Assembly (NCBI GenBank): GCA_019155185.1
Contig: CM032808.1
Span: 9,290,716-9,354,715, forward strand
DNA: 64,000 nt
Direction: 5' to 3'
Origin: Beaufortia kweichowensis
Lineage: Eukaryota > Chordata > Actinopteri > Cypriniformes > Gastromyzontidae
Below are positions 32,177 to 55,300 of this stretch, in pieces. Each line of letters begins with the position of its first letter. The first letter of the stretch is position 1. A program made the position numbers and the translations under genes. The notes beneath the pieces were generated by a model. It ran no database searches. It had not been told where the DNA came from and worked only from the letters and a program-made list of their open reading frames with translations.

Positions 32177-35100
32177 CTGCAGAGGTTAAGGGGGAGGGAA
32201 TAGAGTACTGGTTAGTAAAATTGTCAATGACAAATAGATGACGGTGGGCTGGTATTTCTGTTATTTGTTTGTAAGAAGCGTTTGTGGCTCTTCTGTCTGA
32301 TTGAAATAATTTAAATAAATTATTGAAATAATAAAAAAGATCTAAAATTGAGGAAAAAAGGTATATACTGTAGTAGCAAAAATGTATAAAAAGTTCAGGT
32401 TTTTAGTTAAAAATGTTTGGAATAAATGTAGCCTTAGAGTCATTAGTGGTCCCAAACTCCTGTTTTCTTAAGTTTACACCGAATCAAATGAAAATAACAC
32501 GTCAGGCTCCGTTTCTGTAATTCCACTTATATTAATTCCAAAGGCTAAAGTACATGCATACAACAGTATTTGTTGAGAAAAAACAAAAGATAAATTATTG
32601 TGACACATTGTTTAATATTTACAACGTGGCTGTATAATTATTGTTCATTTCAATATTATTCACAAAAGCAACTGTCACTAATATACAGTTTAAATAAATC
32701 AGCAATCTATTTAGTGGAATTTTTTTTTATGAAATTAAATACTTAAAACTTAATTAAATAACATTTTAATTGTCTATATACATTTAGCTGGTTGTCTTTG
32801 TTTTCACATCAGTAAAACTATGCCTTCTCATTTCTCCACCTTCTTCTTCTTCTTCTTCTTGGGAATTAAGAAGCCCTTGAGAACTCAGTTAAGGGCCTCT
32901 TTGGTGTCTACTCAAGTGTCTAGGAGAACCCTGACCCTTATCTTCAATGTGATAACACACTACCACAACTGCACTGCACACTCCAGTTCTTCTTCTCATC
33001 CACTTATGAAATGCAGGTCTGTTATTAATGCAATGTAATAGGACAGACACGGAAGGATAGCCAGTTCTAAGCCCTTCATCCGATTGCAGGCGCCCGGCAT
33101 GACGGCCCCACACAGCCTAAAGGAACAGGAAGCCTTGCGAGCACAGGAGTATAACTCACGGAAACCAATCAGAAAGCTACCCTGACGCAGACTAAGTGAC
33201 TTTCTCTAATGGACAGCCACGGAAAGCACACCGAATATTGATAAATAAATCATCAGCTCAAGTAAAAGAGGCTGAGTGCCTAGAAGAGTGAATGTTTCTC
33301 TGCCCACTATTATACCCACTACCATGGAAACCATACAGCACATCAATAAATAAATAATCACATAAAGTGCTCTGAATCACTCTCTCTGGAGAAGACTGGA
33401 GGTGGCGGGGAGGGGGTCCCTCTTCCTTTTCCAGATCGTTCAAAAATACCCCCGACACAAATATATACCTTCTACAGACTTCCTTTAGAAATAATTACTG
33501 TATTTAAAGGTTCTGACAAAAAGATACTTCCCCACACTTTCTAGAAAGCTGAAACTCAGCATTACCCCAGCAGCATATCCACATGCTGTTGTGCTTTTGG
33601 GTAACTTAAGTCATATTTCTCCAAATCCACAAAAAACAGCATATGTCTGTTTTCACTCCTGACCACAGACCTGATCGGCGCACTAAAGGCGTCTCTCATT
33701 AGCAAGACAAATCTAACTGCCTCCGTCAAGCTTATCAGCCCATCTCCAAACACTCCATCCACACAGAGAGACGATGCTAATGATGTCACTCTGCTGCTTT
33801 TAGCCAATTAAATCACAAATAGACACAAACAAACCCACTATCAACTCTTGTCCAGGGGAGGGGTAACTTAGAAATACAACTACCCCTTTAAATCCAATTA
33901 GGGCGCATACAATCTCACAGCAGGGTCTATGGGAAAGCTGTGGCATTTATTTAATGTCAATAGTTATTACGTGTAGGTCATGTTCGCTGTAACATTAAAA
34001 CAAAAATATATGAGCTATAAGATCTTGGAGGACATAATTATTATTATTACTCATATATTGGGATAGGGATATGAATAAACCCATAACCTCAAGAATTAAA
34101 TTTGTGTTGTGAACATAATGATGCTTAAGAAAAGATGACTTACTTTTACCACCTATAGTGGATAATAAAATAGGCAAAAGAAAACACCCACAACATTCCA
34201 ATATATAGTTTATTAATAATATTAGAGTGTGAAATGATCTAACGGATGTAAATATATACACAACCTGCTCTTTCTCTTTAATCCACCACTGTTCAGTGAC
34301 TAATTTCCATCAAAGTTTGGAGGAGGATTTATTCAGTATTGAATCGCTGATGTTTGCATTAGCAAGTACAGAACAGAGCGGGCGAAGAGCATGTGGATCT
34401 GTAATAAAACAGTTGGAGATGGAGATCAAGGGGTCTGCTACGTGTTCAAGCATGCTTAAACAGCCCATTTGAATTGCAGGTCTCTGCTTAAAAAACAGGC
34501 AGAGAGCTTTTCTATCCTGTAGCTGCTGGTTTCTGACTTCAGGGCTTCCAGCGCATCTCTATAGCTGTGTGATCTAAAGCCCAGCAGGAAGGTCACCTAA
34601 GAAACCCTTTAGAAAACTGCTGGAGATTTACAACTTTTTATTCTACTCTCCACATAAACCAGAATTCATATCTGACAGAGACTAATAGATTAACTTCTAG
34701 GGACAAAAAACTACAATAAAGTTTGAAAGGACTCGTATAGTTGTTGTTAGTTATTTTGGGTTCCTTTTCGCCATAATTCTGCATCACGTTTCAAGGTTAA
34801 GCTACTTAAACGCATTCATATGCAAGGGTTCTGGATTCTCAAAAGCTATAATCCACCGCAGTAAAGACACAATGCCCGAGTCTGTTTTGTATTACCTGCC
34901 ATATTAAAAGTTATTATCATAAATATGTAGATACATCTCTGCACTGTGCATATCTGGATCTATTTCCTAAATGTTTAAATGGTGGTGACATGTGTGCATT
35001 CATACACGCAGGACCTCACACAATCTCCACAGCGTGCTGTCTGGCTTTCGTCCTGTGCCATTGTCACACCCTGCAGTCTCAATTAAACACACCCTGTTTA

Positions 35101-37607
35101 TTCACACAGGAGTGACCCACACAATGAAGGCCATTGTAACCACAATAACACAGAGGCTCCGGTACTGGGGCAAGCTCTCCTCATCAAGGCAGTGCCTGAC
35201 ATTAGCATCACTGTCAATGGACAGAGGGCCCATAATGGCATGCCGGCTGCTCTCTGGACTTAAATCCTTCAGAAAGAGCTGAACGTGAAGGAGCGTGACA
35301 GACCAAGTCTAACAACACAAGGTTGGGTTGGGGGTTGGGGTGGGCACGCGGTGTGACACGGCCCAGGCAAATGAGGGAAAAAGCGCACATTTGCAACTGA
35401 AATCCAGAGCAGTCGCCTATATTTGATTACCACGCCCCGGTGTCACCATGTAGCCATGGCAACCCCAGCGTTATAGCCTCCTGGGGATGTGAGTTGCGCC
35501 TCCTGGTCTAACGCTGAGGGCATGAGGAACAAAAAGACGCTAAGAGCAGATGAGAAATATGTGCAGCTGGAGGTATAATGAGAGGATGGAAACAGGAGGG
35601 GTCACTAAACAAAGCCATTGTCGTTAAAGGGACAATAAAAGCTTGGACACAAGTATGATTTGCTATGATTTTCAATTGAGTGTGGATAGGCCGAAGAGTT
35701 TACTGAAAATATTTGACCAAAATCCAACACTACAGTGTATATACTAAGCATGTTTTTCATCCACTCAGAGCTGACGTGAAGCTTTTATTAATGTGAACAT
35801 TATGAAACTATACAGACTGCGACGAATGTGACCAGCTGGTTTTTGTGGTTATGTACTGTTGTATTTATCCTGACTTTCCTGGCATTACTGTTATTTATTT
35901 TTTTTATTGTCACCAAACTTTAGTTACAAAACTGGGTTGAAAGTTCAACATCATAAAAGTACTATAAAAAACAAAAGAGAGAAAGGGAGAAATATAATTG
36001 ATTAATTATATCAATTAATTATAATTGACAAACTGTTATTACAATTGACACACCTTTTAATCACAAAAAAAAACACAAAATACATATATCAAAAATATTC
36101 AAGCCCATACAAAGACATCCCAATCTTGTACCCAAAACAGTGATTTACAATGTGTAGGCTATATCCTACGTCCATAGCCAAGAGCCAGATCTTATCCATC
36201 ATTGTGAAAGTTATAATGAGACTAATTAATTTCCCGTTTAATGCCAGGAGAGAAGCAATAAGCAAGGGATCATTTGCTGTGCCCTACAAAAGCCCTCCAG
36301 AGAACAGCACTGCTCAGACACTATTGGCATTCACTACATTAGCTCTACATTAGTCTCTTTGGGCAATTCTTTCCCTTTTGATATAGCTGGCAGTGCAGTA
36401 CTGGAATTCTCTCGTCTTGGGTAGCAAATAAACGAAATCAAAACAAAACGACAGTCGTGTAATCAACAGAGCGCACACACAAACACCCTTTCAACGAGAT
36501 GACCTCAATGAGTCTACAGTCTAAAGTGCAATAGTAGACAGCAGAACTAAATGATGTGCTCATGTGACAGACTGGGCAGAAGTTGTGTGCTCGTCCCCAG
36601 CTACGCTCGCTCTCTGACCACGTGTCAATGTCACTCAGACATATCTGCCGCCGGAAATAATGAGTGCACGTCCGCGTCAGATCATTCAATTTCATCAACA
36701 GGTCACGAGCTAATGTGGCAGACCTTCGGTTTCGATCTCAATAAATGACCAAGGTTATTGAACATATCCACAACATATAATGGGCAAAACAAGAAAAGAC
36801 AACAGCCCCCACCCTCAGATCTCCTGTTACATAGTTGTCCTAGATTAGATTCTCACTACTCGCCACAAACCGAATATCATTGTAACCTTCAACAGTAACC
36901 TTTAAAATCACTTTAGTATTCGAGCGTTCGATTGACGTTTCGTTCTAATGTTTCTTTTTCATTTTTGAGTTCTGAGTGTAAACGGGAAGAAGAGATTTCA
37001 CGCCAACTAAGATTTGAACAGATTTTATAAGATTGTTTTAGGACTATACAGCGTCGTCTGTCGTGTTCTGAAACTTCCGCAGATAATGTCACAAGAATGC
37101 TGCCTATAGTCTTCATCTGAACAAGTATCTTCAGTTAGCGACAAGCTAAAGCGTGTCTTTAAAGCACAGCTTCACGCGAGACTCTGTCCATCTAGTGGAG
37201 TTCGGGTAATAAAACAGCACAAAAACAGTTTCTTGTTTAATATTAGTTGCTTTTGATAAGCTGTACGAATATGTACTGTGATCGGCTTGGTGTGTAGTGT
37301 CAGCTCGACGGCAAAACGCGTGCATTTCACTAAAGTAAGTTAGCTAGCGTGATCACATGGTCTAAAATGTTTCGAAATGTCCTAACGAGATCTATTTTAT
37401 ATGAATATCTATTTTAATCCAGAGGTGAGATTAATAACGATTTGTTTAAAAAACTATAACTGTAAACAACAACATTACGGAGGTCAATAGATTGTTATTG
37501 GTGACATATTTGTTCACGAGACACGTTTCATACTTGTCGTCGATAGCCTATAACATTTTCCTTTTAAACAACCGATATAATAGATTATATAGTAAACCGT
37601 TTACTTA
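32177..37607 (-). other. Large first intron of foxn2
   Basis: No coding exon is recognised in this 5.4-kb stretch between the proposed non-coding exon and the first coding exon. It contains short CTT triplets (about 32838-32860), a GTAGCCATGGCAAC motif at 35450-35463, and otherwise unique-looking sequence. First introns of transcription-factor genes often hold enhancers. Confidence 0.55.
35450..35463. promoter_or_regulatory. RFX X-box-like motif
   Basis: GTAGCCATGGCAAC fits the RFX X-box form GTNRCC-(0-3)-RGYAAC on both half-sites with a 2-base spacer. It lies within foxn2 intron 1, in a locally GC-richer patch (35430-35530). Function is inferred from the motif alone. Confidence 0.4.
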
Positions 37608-37900
37608 CATTCGTGCATTCTACTGTCGCGTCCGACGACAAAAGCTCCCGTGCTTTCATGCAGTAGCCTTTCGCTCGCGCTGTGTCAAAAGATCAGCAGC
37701 TGCTTCCTCCATCCACGCAGCGCGGAGATCACGCCGCACGGCAACGCTTCCGTACCCCCCCTGCCGTCGCCAAGGCAACAGGGCCACTTCAGCCAATCAC
37801 ACCCCCTCCTGTCCGATATCCCCCTGACAACTGCCGCATCGCAGTAGCACTTTTTTAGCAAAGCTAAGCAATTGCGTTCAGCATGCGCTCCGCGTTGCAC
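37608..37900 (-). promoter_or_regulatory. foxn2: foxn2 non-coding first exon and promoter region
   Basis: On the minus strand a good splice donor (GAAT|GTAAGT) ends a possible exon at 37608. Above it the sequence becomes GC- and CpG-rich (about 37620-37880), with a CCAAT box on the plus strand at 37793-37797. This is the position and orientation expected for the foxn2 5' UTR exon that must be spliced to the acceptor at 32176. The transcription start is not determined. Confidence 0.55.
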
Positions 37901-40150
37901 CACCTTTTTCATTCGCTCTTGAGAGGGTTGTGACGAAAGAGCTCAGTGCTCGGAGATTCGTGATTTCACACAGTATCGCTTAATAGCGTGTCTAAATTAA
38001 ACCACTCTAGTGTACTCTCAGTTCGACGTCACATTCTCATTGAGAATTTGGCTTTGCAGCATAGATTGTGTTTTGACCACCAACCAGCTTATGGTGGAAA
38101 CGAGGTCAGATGCTCTTGCGTCATTTAGCGGGGGAGTCCTGAAGGCTCGTCGTCCAATCGCATGCTATTTCACAATACTTAACAAAACTTGGCAGACAAC
38201 TTACATAATAACACAATGCTCGAGAGAAATCAAACGGGACACTGATTGTCAGAAATTTGACCGGAAGTGTATCACAATGTCCTTTTATATGTTCTTTTTT
38301 CTCTCCAAAATGTTACAGTAAGGTCAATGGGAATTTAATCTAATCCAGCATTAGAAAGTAGACGTGTATATAACCATTAGCCACGTTATAAGAGCTTCTG
38401 TTTATGCACAGCCCATGCACGCTACTTTCCAGTCACATGATTGATTTATGGCATTGAGGTGGGCTGGAGGAGGGGTCTGTAAACGTGTTCTGCAGAGGGC
38501 AGTGAGGATATAGTTACTTCATTCTCAAGGGTCTCACACACATGAAACATTCACAGGTATTACATGATTGTCATAGGTTCAAGGAACATTGTAACAGTGA
38601 ATAGTAAATTCTGTGATTTGGTTATATTTTGCTATTTAATGTCATCTTTCTAGAACATTGAGGTATATTTCTGGAAAAATAGTAAATGCTGATTTTTCAA
38701 AACTATAGGAGTTTTCAAAAGACACTAATCTATTCTATGCAAAAATCCAATTATGAAATATTAATGTTGTTGCATGTACACATGTCTAATTTTCTCCCTC
38801 AAAACCAATGTGTGCTCCAAGTTACAGTCACACTCTTTCCCTTATTATAACTCGTATATCAAAGGTAAGACTGTAACGTGTGTACCACGCCAACAGATAA
38901 GACATGACTTTTTAATCCCAGAGTCAAAGGTCATGTACATAGAAATTTACTTGTATCTTATTGAGACAATTTCAGTCAGACAACAAACATTCAATACACT
39001 TTAATTTCCACAACAGTCCAATTCTGCTGGTTTCCATAGATAAGCAGCTCAAGGACACGGGTATGTGCAAACATTACGTTTCCATTTCCAAAGGTCTATC
39101 TCGTGTTTGTAGTCCAGATTTAATTAATGCAAGCACAATACTTGTTTATGGTGTATTAATAGTATTAGATGAAACGCTGCCAATTTGTACAAAACAAACA
39201 AGGGTTAGTTTCTTTGACTTATAATCTAAACGCAAGGTTAACTGTTTCAAATAATTAGACCACAGCACACAGACAACCTTAACATAAATTAGATTTAATA
39301 GCACTAAAACCCTAAAACATTTTTAGGTTTATAGCCCTCACATATAATTTTCAATATTGTAATAAAAGCTGTCGTATTTTATATGGAGTGGGTCACCTCA
39401 TTATCAGACTATTTTATTACTGGAATAAATTACTCACGAATGACTATGAAAAGATCATTTCTACAATTGTATTGGTAGGCAAAAATATTGATTTTGCATT
39501 GTAATGTTACATCCACACCACTGGGTGTCAGTATCAAGTCCGTAGTGGCATGGCAAGACTGCATTGCAAAACAGTCACTTAAATTTTATGCATTATCTCA
39601 TATACCTGATAAACAAAAACTTATATATATACCTAAATAAAAAAAACCTGAAGCCAGTGTGGTTCGGCAGGTTTCATTTACCCGTTTGGGTTGTAAAGCC
39701 CATAGAAGGCACATGTTTACTTAGTAATTTGGTAGGTTAAGGCATTTTGAAGAGAGTCAATAATGACCTATTCTTATCAGACTAGATAAATCCCACTGAA
39801 GCACACAGCTGTAAATGTCTCCTACAGCACAGGGCGTTACCTTAAGGACGCCGTTTACGATATTTGCTTTATGTAGAGTACTCAGTGCATTCGATTATTA
39901 CAGAAAGACGACACCTGCAATCATGGAGGTCTTATAATAACAATAATCAAGTTATGTTTAACAAGCACTTGAAGGCAGCATAATATTCTGTTAAAAACTG
40001 TAATGACAGCTGTTAGGGATTTCATGACTTTATGAGACAGGAAGACAGGATACAGTTAGATCAGGTTATATCTGGACACTTCCTCTTTACATATGAAACA
40101 TACTGTTGAGAATCACCAAACTCGATCACAGCCAGCTTTGATCTAATAAA
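37901..40150. other. Intergenic, foxn2 to fbxo11
   Basis: No exon or recognisable repeat was found. It separates the foxn2 5' end from the fbxo11 3' end, both on the minus strand. Confidence 0.5.
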
Positions 40151-40151
40151 G

Positions 40152-41775
40152 TTTATTTTCGTAAAAATGACCAGTTTCTGTTCTTTTCTAGGAAATTAAA
40201 CCCTTTTTAAATTCATACTAGCATCTACATAATGGTTATTGAAGACTTCACAATATATTAAGTCTAGATGTTATGGTACACATGCATAAAATTCAGGCTG
40301 CATGAGAAGCCACAGTCACCACATTACACATAGATGGGAGTTTGGGGAAAAAAAGACAGTGGGGCTGTAGAGATACTCGTCTCAGCTTTAAAGGGACCAG
40401 AGGCCCCCAATATAACCAACTCCAGCAAAGCTTTTCAAAATCTTTAGCGTACTTGAAACAGGCACATGTATTGCAATAAATGCAAATGAAATAAATAAAA
40501 AGGCTAAAAATATGTTGGTGGCATTTTTAATCAGCTATAAGGAAGTATTAAAATTCTCATGGACCGTTTTTTACATTCTGAGTGAGTCTGAGCACTGCGT
40601 TTCTCTGGGCCCTTGGTTAACACTTCAGACAGCTTGGAGATTAACGCTCCAGCAAATTAGAAAGGGAATTACTTGAGAATGAGAACACAACTCGCAATGC
40701 AAAATAACCCTTTTTATAGCGGCAGCAACATGCCGCTGAACCTGCACAACCCTAAGCTGAACACAGTTTCAAGCATCAATTAGTCACTTAAAGAAAGTTA
40801 ACTTAAAAGAGGTCACCTCGCAAAACGAAAAAAAAATGCTGGAGGACAATTTAGTGTTAGTTTTCAGATCTTCGTTATTCCTCTTTCACAGAAAGAACTT
40901 ATATGCTGAGACATGAGTATGATTACAGCAAGCCTAATGTGTGCTAACAAAAATATTAATAACAATAATAATAATAATATATAATAAAATAAAAGACATT
41001 CAAATACAGTAAGATTTTTTTTGCCTGAAAATACAAAACTACATGAGAAAGCATTAAAATCATATTTGTAGATCAGAATAACATATTAACATTTTAAAAA
41101 AGCAAGTGCTAATCACATTGTTTTTTGTTAATTTTTTATATTATACATATATTTCAGCACATCGGCTGTCAAAAAACAGTCGTGGAGGAAGCCATAGTGG
41201 TACGGCTCTGCCTCAAATCCGAGAAACGGCTGTCGGTAGCTCCGGCCGCGGTCAGCTCTGTACATATACGGCATCAGAACTCTTCTTGAATCTCCACACA
41301 GCACTGAAGTTGCACAAGGCAGGCGCACAGCGTAAGACTATGCGGCTGGAAGGAACGAAGACAGTTTACTCCCTTCCCAAAACTCAATACCACTGTGGTA
41401 CCACTTCTATAATCTCCTTTATCCTGAGTCAACATATTGCTTCACAATATTTTACTCTTCCGAATTTTCCATTGTTCTCCCAACCATCATTTCTCTGTAC
41501 GTTGAGAGTAATATAAAAAGAACTCCTTGCATCCAAGACACCTTTTCGGTTAGCAATATACAGGAGTCTGCATCCAGTATTGAGGCAGCTTTACATGGTT
41601 TCAGAGTTCTGTGTTTCACCTTTCCAGAGATAGTTATTGTGAAATTATAAATTCAAAGTCTGATGTTTTTGTTATCCACACACCAGGTCTCTCTGGTCCA
41701 GAAATGGCAGGTGCTCTGGATCTGTAGGCAGGTAAAATGAAGACCGGGGTGCTGTGATAAAGGATGAGCTCAGTC
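40152..41775 (-). other. fbxo11: Presumed fbxo11 3' UTR
   Basis: From the fbxo11 stop downward there is no coding exon. The first minus-strand AATAAA I found is at 40152-40157 (plus-strand TTTATT), which would give a 1.6-kb UTR. A plus-strand 136-codon frame at 41106-41516 resembles no protein. The UTR length is inferred. Confidence 0.3.
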
Positions 41776-51492
<9,717 letters not shown>

Positions 51493-51775
51493 TTGGCGAG
51501 GTGACTTTACCCAGAAAAAATACACTTCCCTCGGACCTTATTCCTTTGTCCTTATCATTTACGCAAATCTCTGGTCTGAAACAAATCAAATCCCCCGTCT
51601 ACGACAAAAAGGACACCAACCCGGGCAGTTTTTCTTATTCGGGGTGTTGTTAGTGTGTTTTTTTCGGACAGCTCCCCCCTGCGCTGAGCTCCGTGTCTCT
51701 CTCTCACTATCTCTCTCATGCAGGAGGAGCCATTAGCATGGACATGGAGAACATGCACAAGGGGGCAGTACTGTT
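51493..51775 (-). promoter_or_regulatory. fbxo11: fbxo11 5' UTR and promoter
   Basis: Lies directly upstream of the fbxo11 ATG on the minus strand. It is less AT-rich than the surroundings, with CT-rich runs and no evident TATA box. A CTCF-like word GCACAAGGGGGCAGT is at 51755-51769 (13 of 15 consensus positions). The start of transcription is not determined. Confidence 0.45.
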
Positions 51776-52079
51776 ATTTAACACGACTAACAGTTTGTGC
51801 TCGTTACCTAAACCCAAAAATGAGTCAATGTGTGAAAAGTGATGTCTTTAGTAACAAGTGTATTAGATGTTGTTTGCAAGATACTGTGCATTTACAAACC
51901 CATCTAATTTAAAAATAAAGTGATTTCTCAAAAGACGAAATGTGGTCTGAAATTGTTTACCCATTATGGAAAGCTATAAAAAAATAGATTAGTTGTGATT
52001 ATGGCCAGTGTCAAGAATATATCTGACACTCCTGAGTTGTCCATGTTTAAAGCCCAAAATGTTCACGTAAAGTTTATAT

Positions 52080-52094
52080 CCATTAGATGGCGAC
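52080..52094 (+). promoter_or_regulatory. CTCF-like motif between msh2 and fbxo11
   Basis: CCATTAGATGGCGAC matches CCASYAGRKGGCRSY at 13 of 15 positions. It lies in the 842-bp gap between the msh2 stop codon and the fbxo11 start codon. Confidence 0.35.
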
Positions 52095-52131
52095 ATAGTC
52101 AAACGCCAAAATTCAAATCCGTGACTAGCGT

Positions 52132-52137
52132 TTTAAT
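52132..52137 (-). promoter_or_regulatory. msh2: Candidate msh2 polyadenylation signal (ATTAAA)
   Basis: Plus-strand TTTAAT reads ATTAAA on the minus strand, about 200 bases after the msh2 stop. No canonical AATAAA was found between the stop and the fbxo11 promoter, so the variant hexamer is the best candidate. Confidence 0.35.
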
Positions 52138-52334
52138 TGACAATGAACACAAAAAAACATGAAAATAAAATATTTAGTCGAAAGACTACACAAACTCATA
52201 CAGCAATAAAAGAAAACAAAGAGACAGTTCTTAAATGGAAAAATTTTTCTAATCTACTGTAGATTATATGCGTTTCCATCATAATAGTAACAACACAAAA
52301 GTCAGACTTGTGTCCACCAAGCCAAAGCTGTCCC

Positions 52335-55300
52335 TCAGGCCGAAGCCTTTTTGACTTTGTCAATATGTGACAGTATTTCATTGACAAAGCTATTGTTTTG
52401 GGTGATGACCTCTGCCCGCAGCTTGCACAGCTCCTTTTTGACGGCCTCAACACTCATTTCATCAGCAGGAATTGCTTTAACCTTAGACAGAAAAGCTTCA
52501 ATGATCTTCTCCCCCTTCTGTGGGTAAGATAATAAGACAAGACAAGCAAATCACTTTATAGATCCATAACACTCGAATAGAGCGAGCTGCAGATCGGACA
52601 CCAACATCTTCAAATATACTATATATTTGACCTGTTTCTCAAGGCAGCGTTTTTTAGCTTTAGGTCCCTCCTCCTCAGCTCTGGAGAAATCCTGGAACTC
52701 CTCAAGCTCCATAGCCTTCTCCCGTGCTTGAGCAATCACATGCTTGGGAAAGTTAGCGAGCTCTGCCACATGAATCCCAAAGCTCTGGTCACATACACCT
52801 GAATTAAATGATAAAGAAAAATCACATTAAGAATATGAAAGCACAAGTCTGATGTCCAAAATTTTTTATACAAATGTACTTATGTAAATGGTATGGATGT
52901 ATACATACCTTGTTTGACCTTGTAGAGCATTGTTAAAGTGCTGTCTGTGGTCAAAGCAGTGACATGGAGGTTACGGACGGTAGGCACCTGCTGGGCCAGT
53001 ACTGTCAGCTCGTGGAAGTGAGTGGCGAACAGGCAGAAAGACTTAAGGCGGGTGGCTATGTACTCCGAGATTGCCCATGCGAGACCAAAGCCATCATATG
53101 TGGATGTGCCTCTGCCTAATTCATCAACAATAATGAGAGAATCCTCAGTGGCTGATCTGGAAAAAAAACAGGAAGACAAAGGCAATAAATATATGTATAT
53201 TTGTCACAAAAATCTGATCAGCACTGAGATCACAATATTCAAACAATAAATGTATCAAAAGCATAAAGTTAACATTGTCTATATACAATAACATTGAATT
53301 TGTAAAACATATAGATTCATAAATTGAAGTCCTGACCGGAGAATTGCAGCGGTCTCCAGCATTTCAGCCATAAAGGTGGACACTCCTTTGATCTGGCTGT
53401 CCCCTGCACCCACTCGAGCGAGCACACAGTCCACCACACTCAACTCTGCCTCGTCACATGGCACAAAACAGCCAATCTGTGCCATCAGGACAATCACACC
53501 AACCTGACGGATGTAAGTGGACTTGCCACCCATATTTGGACCTAAAAAGAAAAAATAATAAAGGCTTTAAATGCTTTTTATTTTATAGATTAGGCACTTT
53601 GTGTCGTCACTTTTCATTTTTAACAGCTTACCTGTGATGATATGAAACATCTCTGTACCCCTTAAGAAAGTGACATCATTGGGAATGAATGCCACATCAT
53701 CTTGGGCTTCAACACAAGGATGTCTTGCTCCCTTCAGAATGAGTCGGCCTGATCCTTTCTCCAGTATTTTGGGCCTTACGTAAGGCACCGGGGCAGCGTG
53801 CGTCACTACAGCAAAGCTGACCACTGCATCCAGCTGAGCTATCACCTCATTTAGGGTCTGAACTGGATCCACATAACCTATGATACAAAGACATGGTTAT
53901 AAATAATAATGCTAACAACTAGATGAAGCAAACCTGAAAACAACTTAATTCTAATGTGATATATATCGCAGGTTGCATTTTGCAGTAGGTTTAATGCAAG
54001 TTCAAAATCTCTTTTGGCAAAATACTAAAATACTAGGAATGTTCAGTTAAAAAAGTTACAGGTAAAGTATAGCACTTACAATCAAATTCAATAATGCAAT
54101 ACAGAAATTTAGGCAAAAGCTTGTGGATGTTTATATTGATGTACTGTAAGGGCATATAACAATAATTCCTTAAAAATAGTTTTTTTAGCTGTAAAACTGT
54201 AATTGTTATGGTGGAGTTATTTGTCGACAATGTATTTCCTGTGTTTGTTTAAAATATTTTACATTTTAATGTTTATTGGCCTTGCTCTGTGTATTCCTAT
54301 TGTAAATTTAATATGTTTTGAAATGAATTTTGTTCAAACACCCCTTTGAATGAAATCAAATAAAAGACGATTGAAACGGCATATAAAAAAACATGAATGA
54401 CTTTCTCACCAGCAGCTATGCTGATTATTTCTTTCACTATAGCGTTCTGAGCCTCTTCATACTCCTCCCGGCTCTTCGTGTATTCCTCATTCAAAGAGCT
54501 GAGCTTACTGAAAAACAGACACAACTTTAATCACCCACTAACCATCAGCCACACCATTATTTGAACATCTCATACATGTAACCCTTACCTGTTAGTAAAG
54601 CGAACTCCATTCTTCTGAACATCTATAGTTGTGAACTTCTTGTTGTTGCGAAGAGTTTTTTCTTCTTTGCATGTGACTCGAAAGTAGTAACCCATCTGCG
54701 CATTGGATTCCAGCTTCACGGTTTTGCCTGCTTCCAACCCTGAAGCACACATCAACACAGTCCATTTTTCAAGAGCGAACACAGAAACGCAGAAAATAAA
54801 ATAAAATTGCCTACCAAGCTCACGAGCCGCACTGCCTAACACAGCCTGCATGGCTTTTTCCAGGCGGTCCATGTTCTCCCTGAGCTCACTGAGAGTGGGA
54901 TCAAATGAAGGTTTCACCAGGAACTCATGATGCTCAATCTGGACAGGTAACACGACAGTCTTATACACTCACATTTACAGTAAGCAGGGTTTAGAAGACA
55001 TGAGTAGACCATTAAGTTTACCTGGTTCATATCCAGTGTAGTTTCAACCATCTCCTGATATTTGAAGAAGTCAGAGATGAGGTCATTAAAAGGAGAGATG
55101 AATGCTGCATGCAGGAGAACTTGATGTTTTCCTGTTAATGGGTAAAAAGACAGTTGCATTACATTAAAACATGCCTCTTTTTGCATGAAAAGATTAAACT
55201 GGGTGCAGTCAAGAGGCAAAATCATGTCAATGAAAACTCATGCAACTCTAAAAGTTAAAATTTATATAAAATCTTAAGACTGGAGCTTTATATCATGCCA

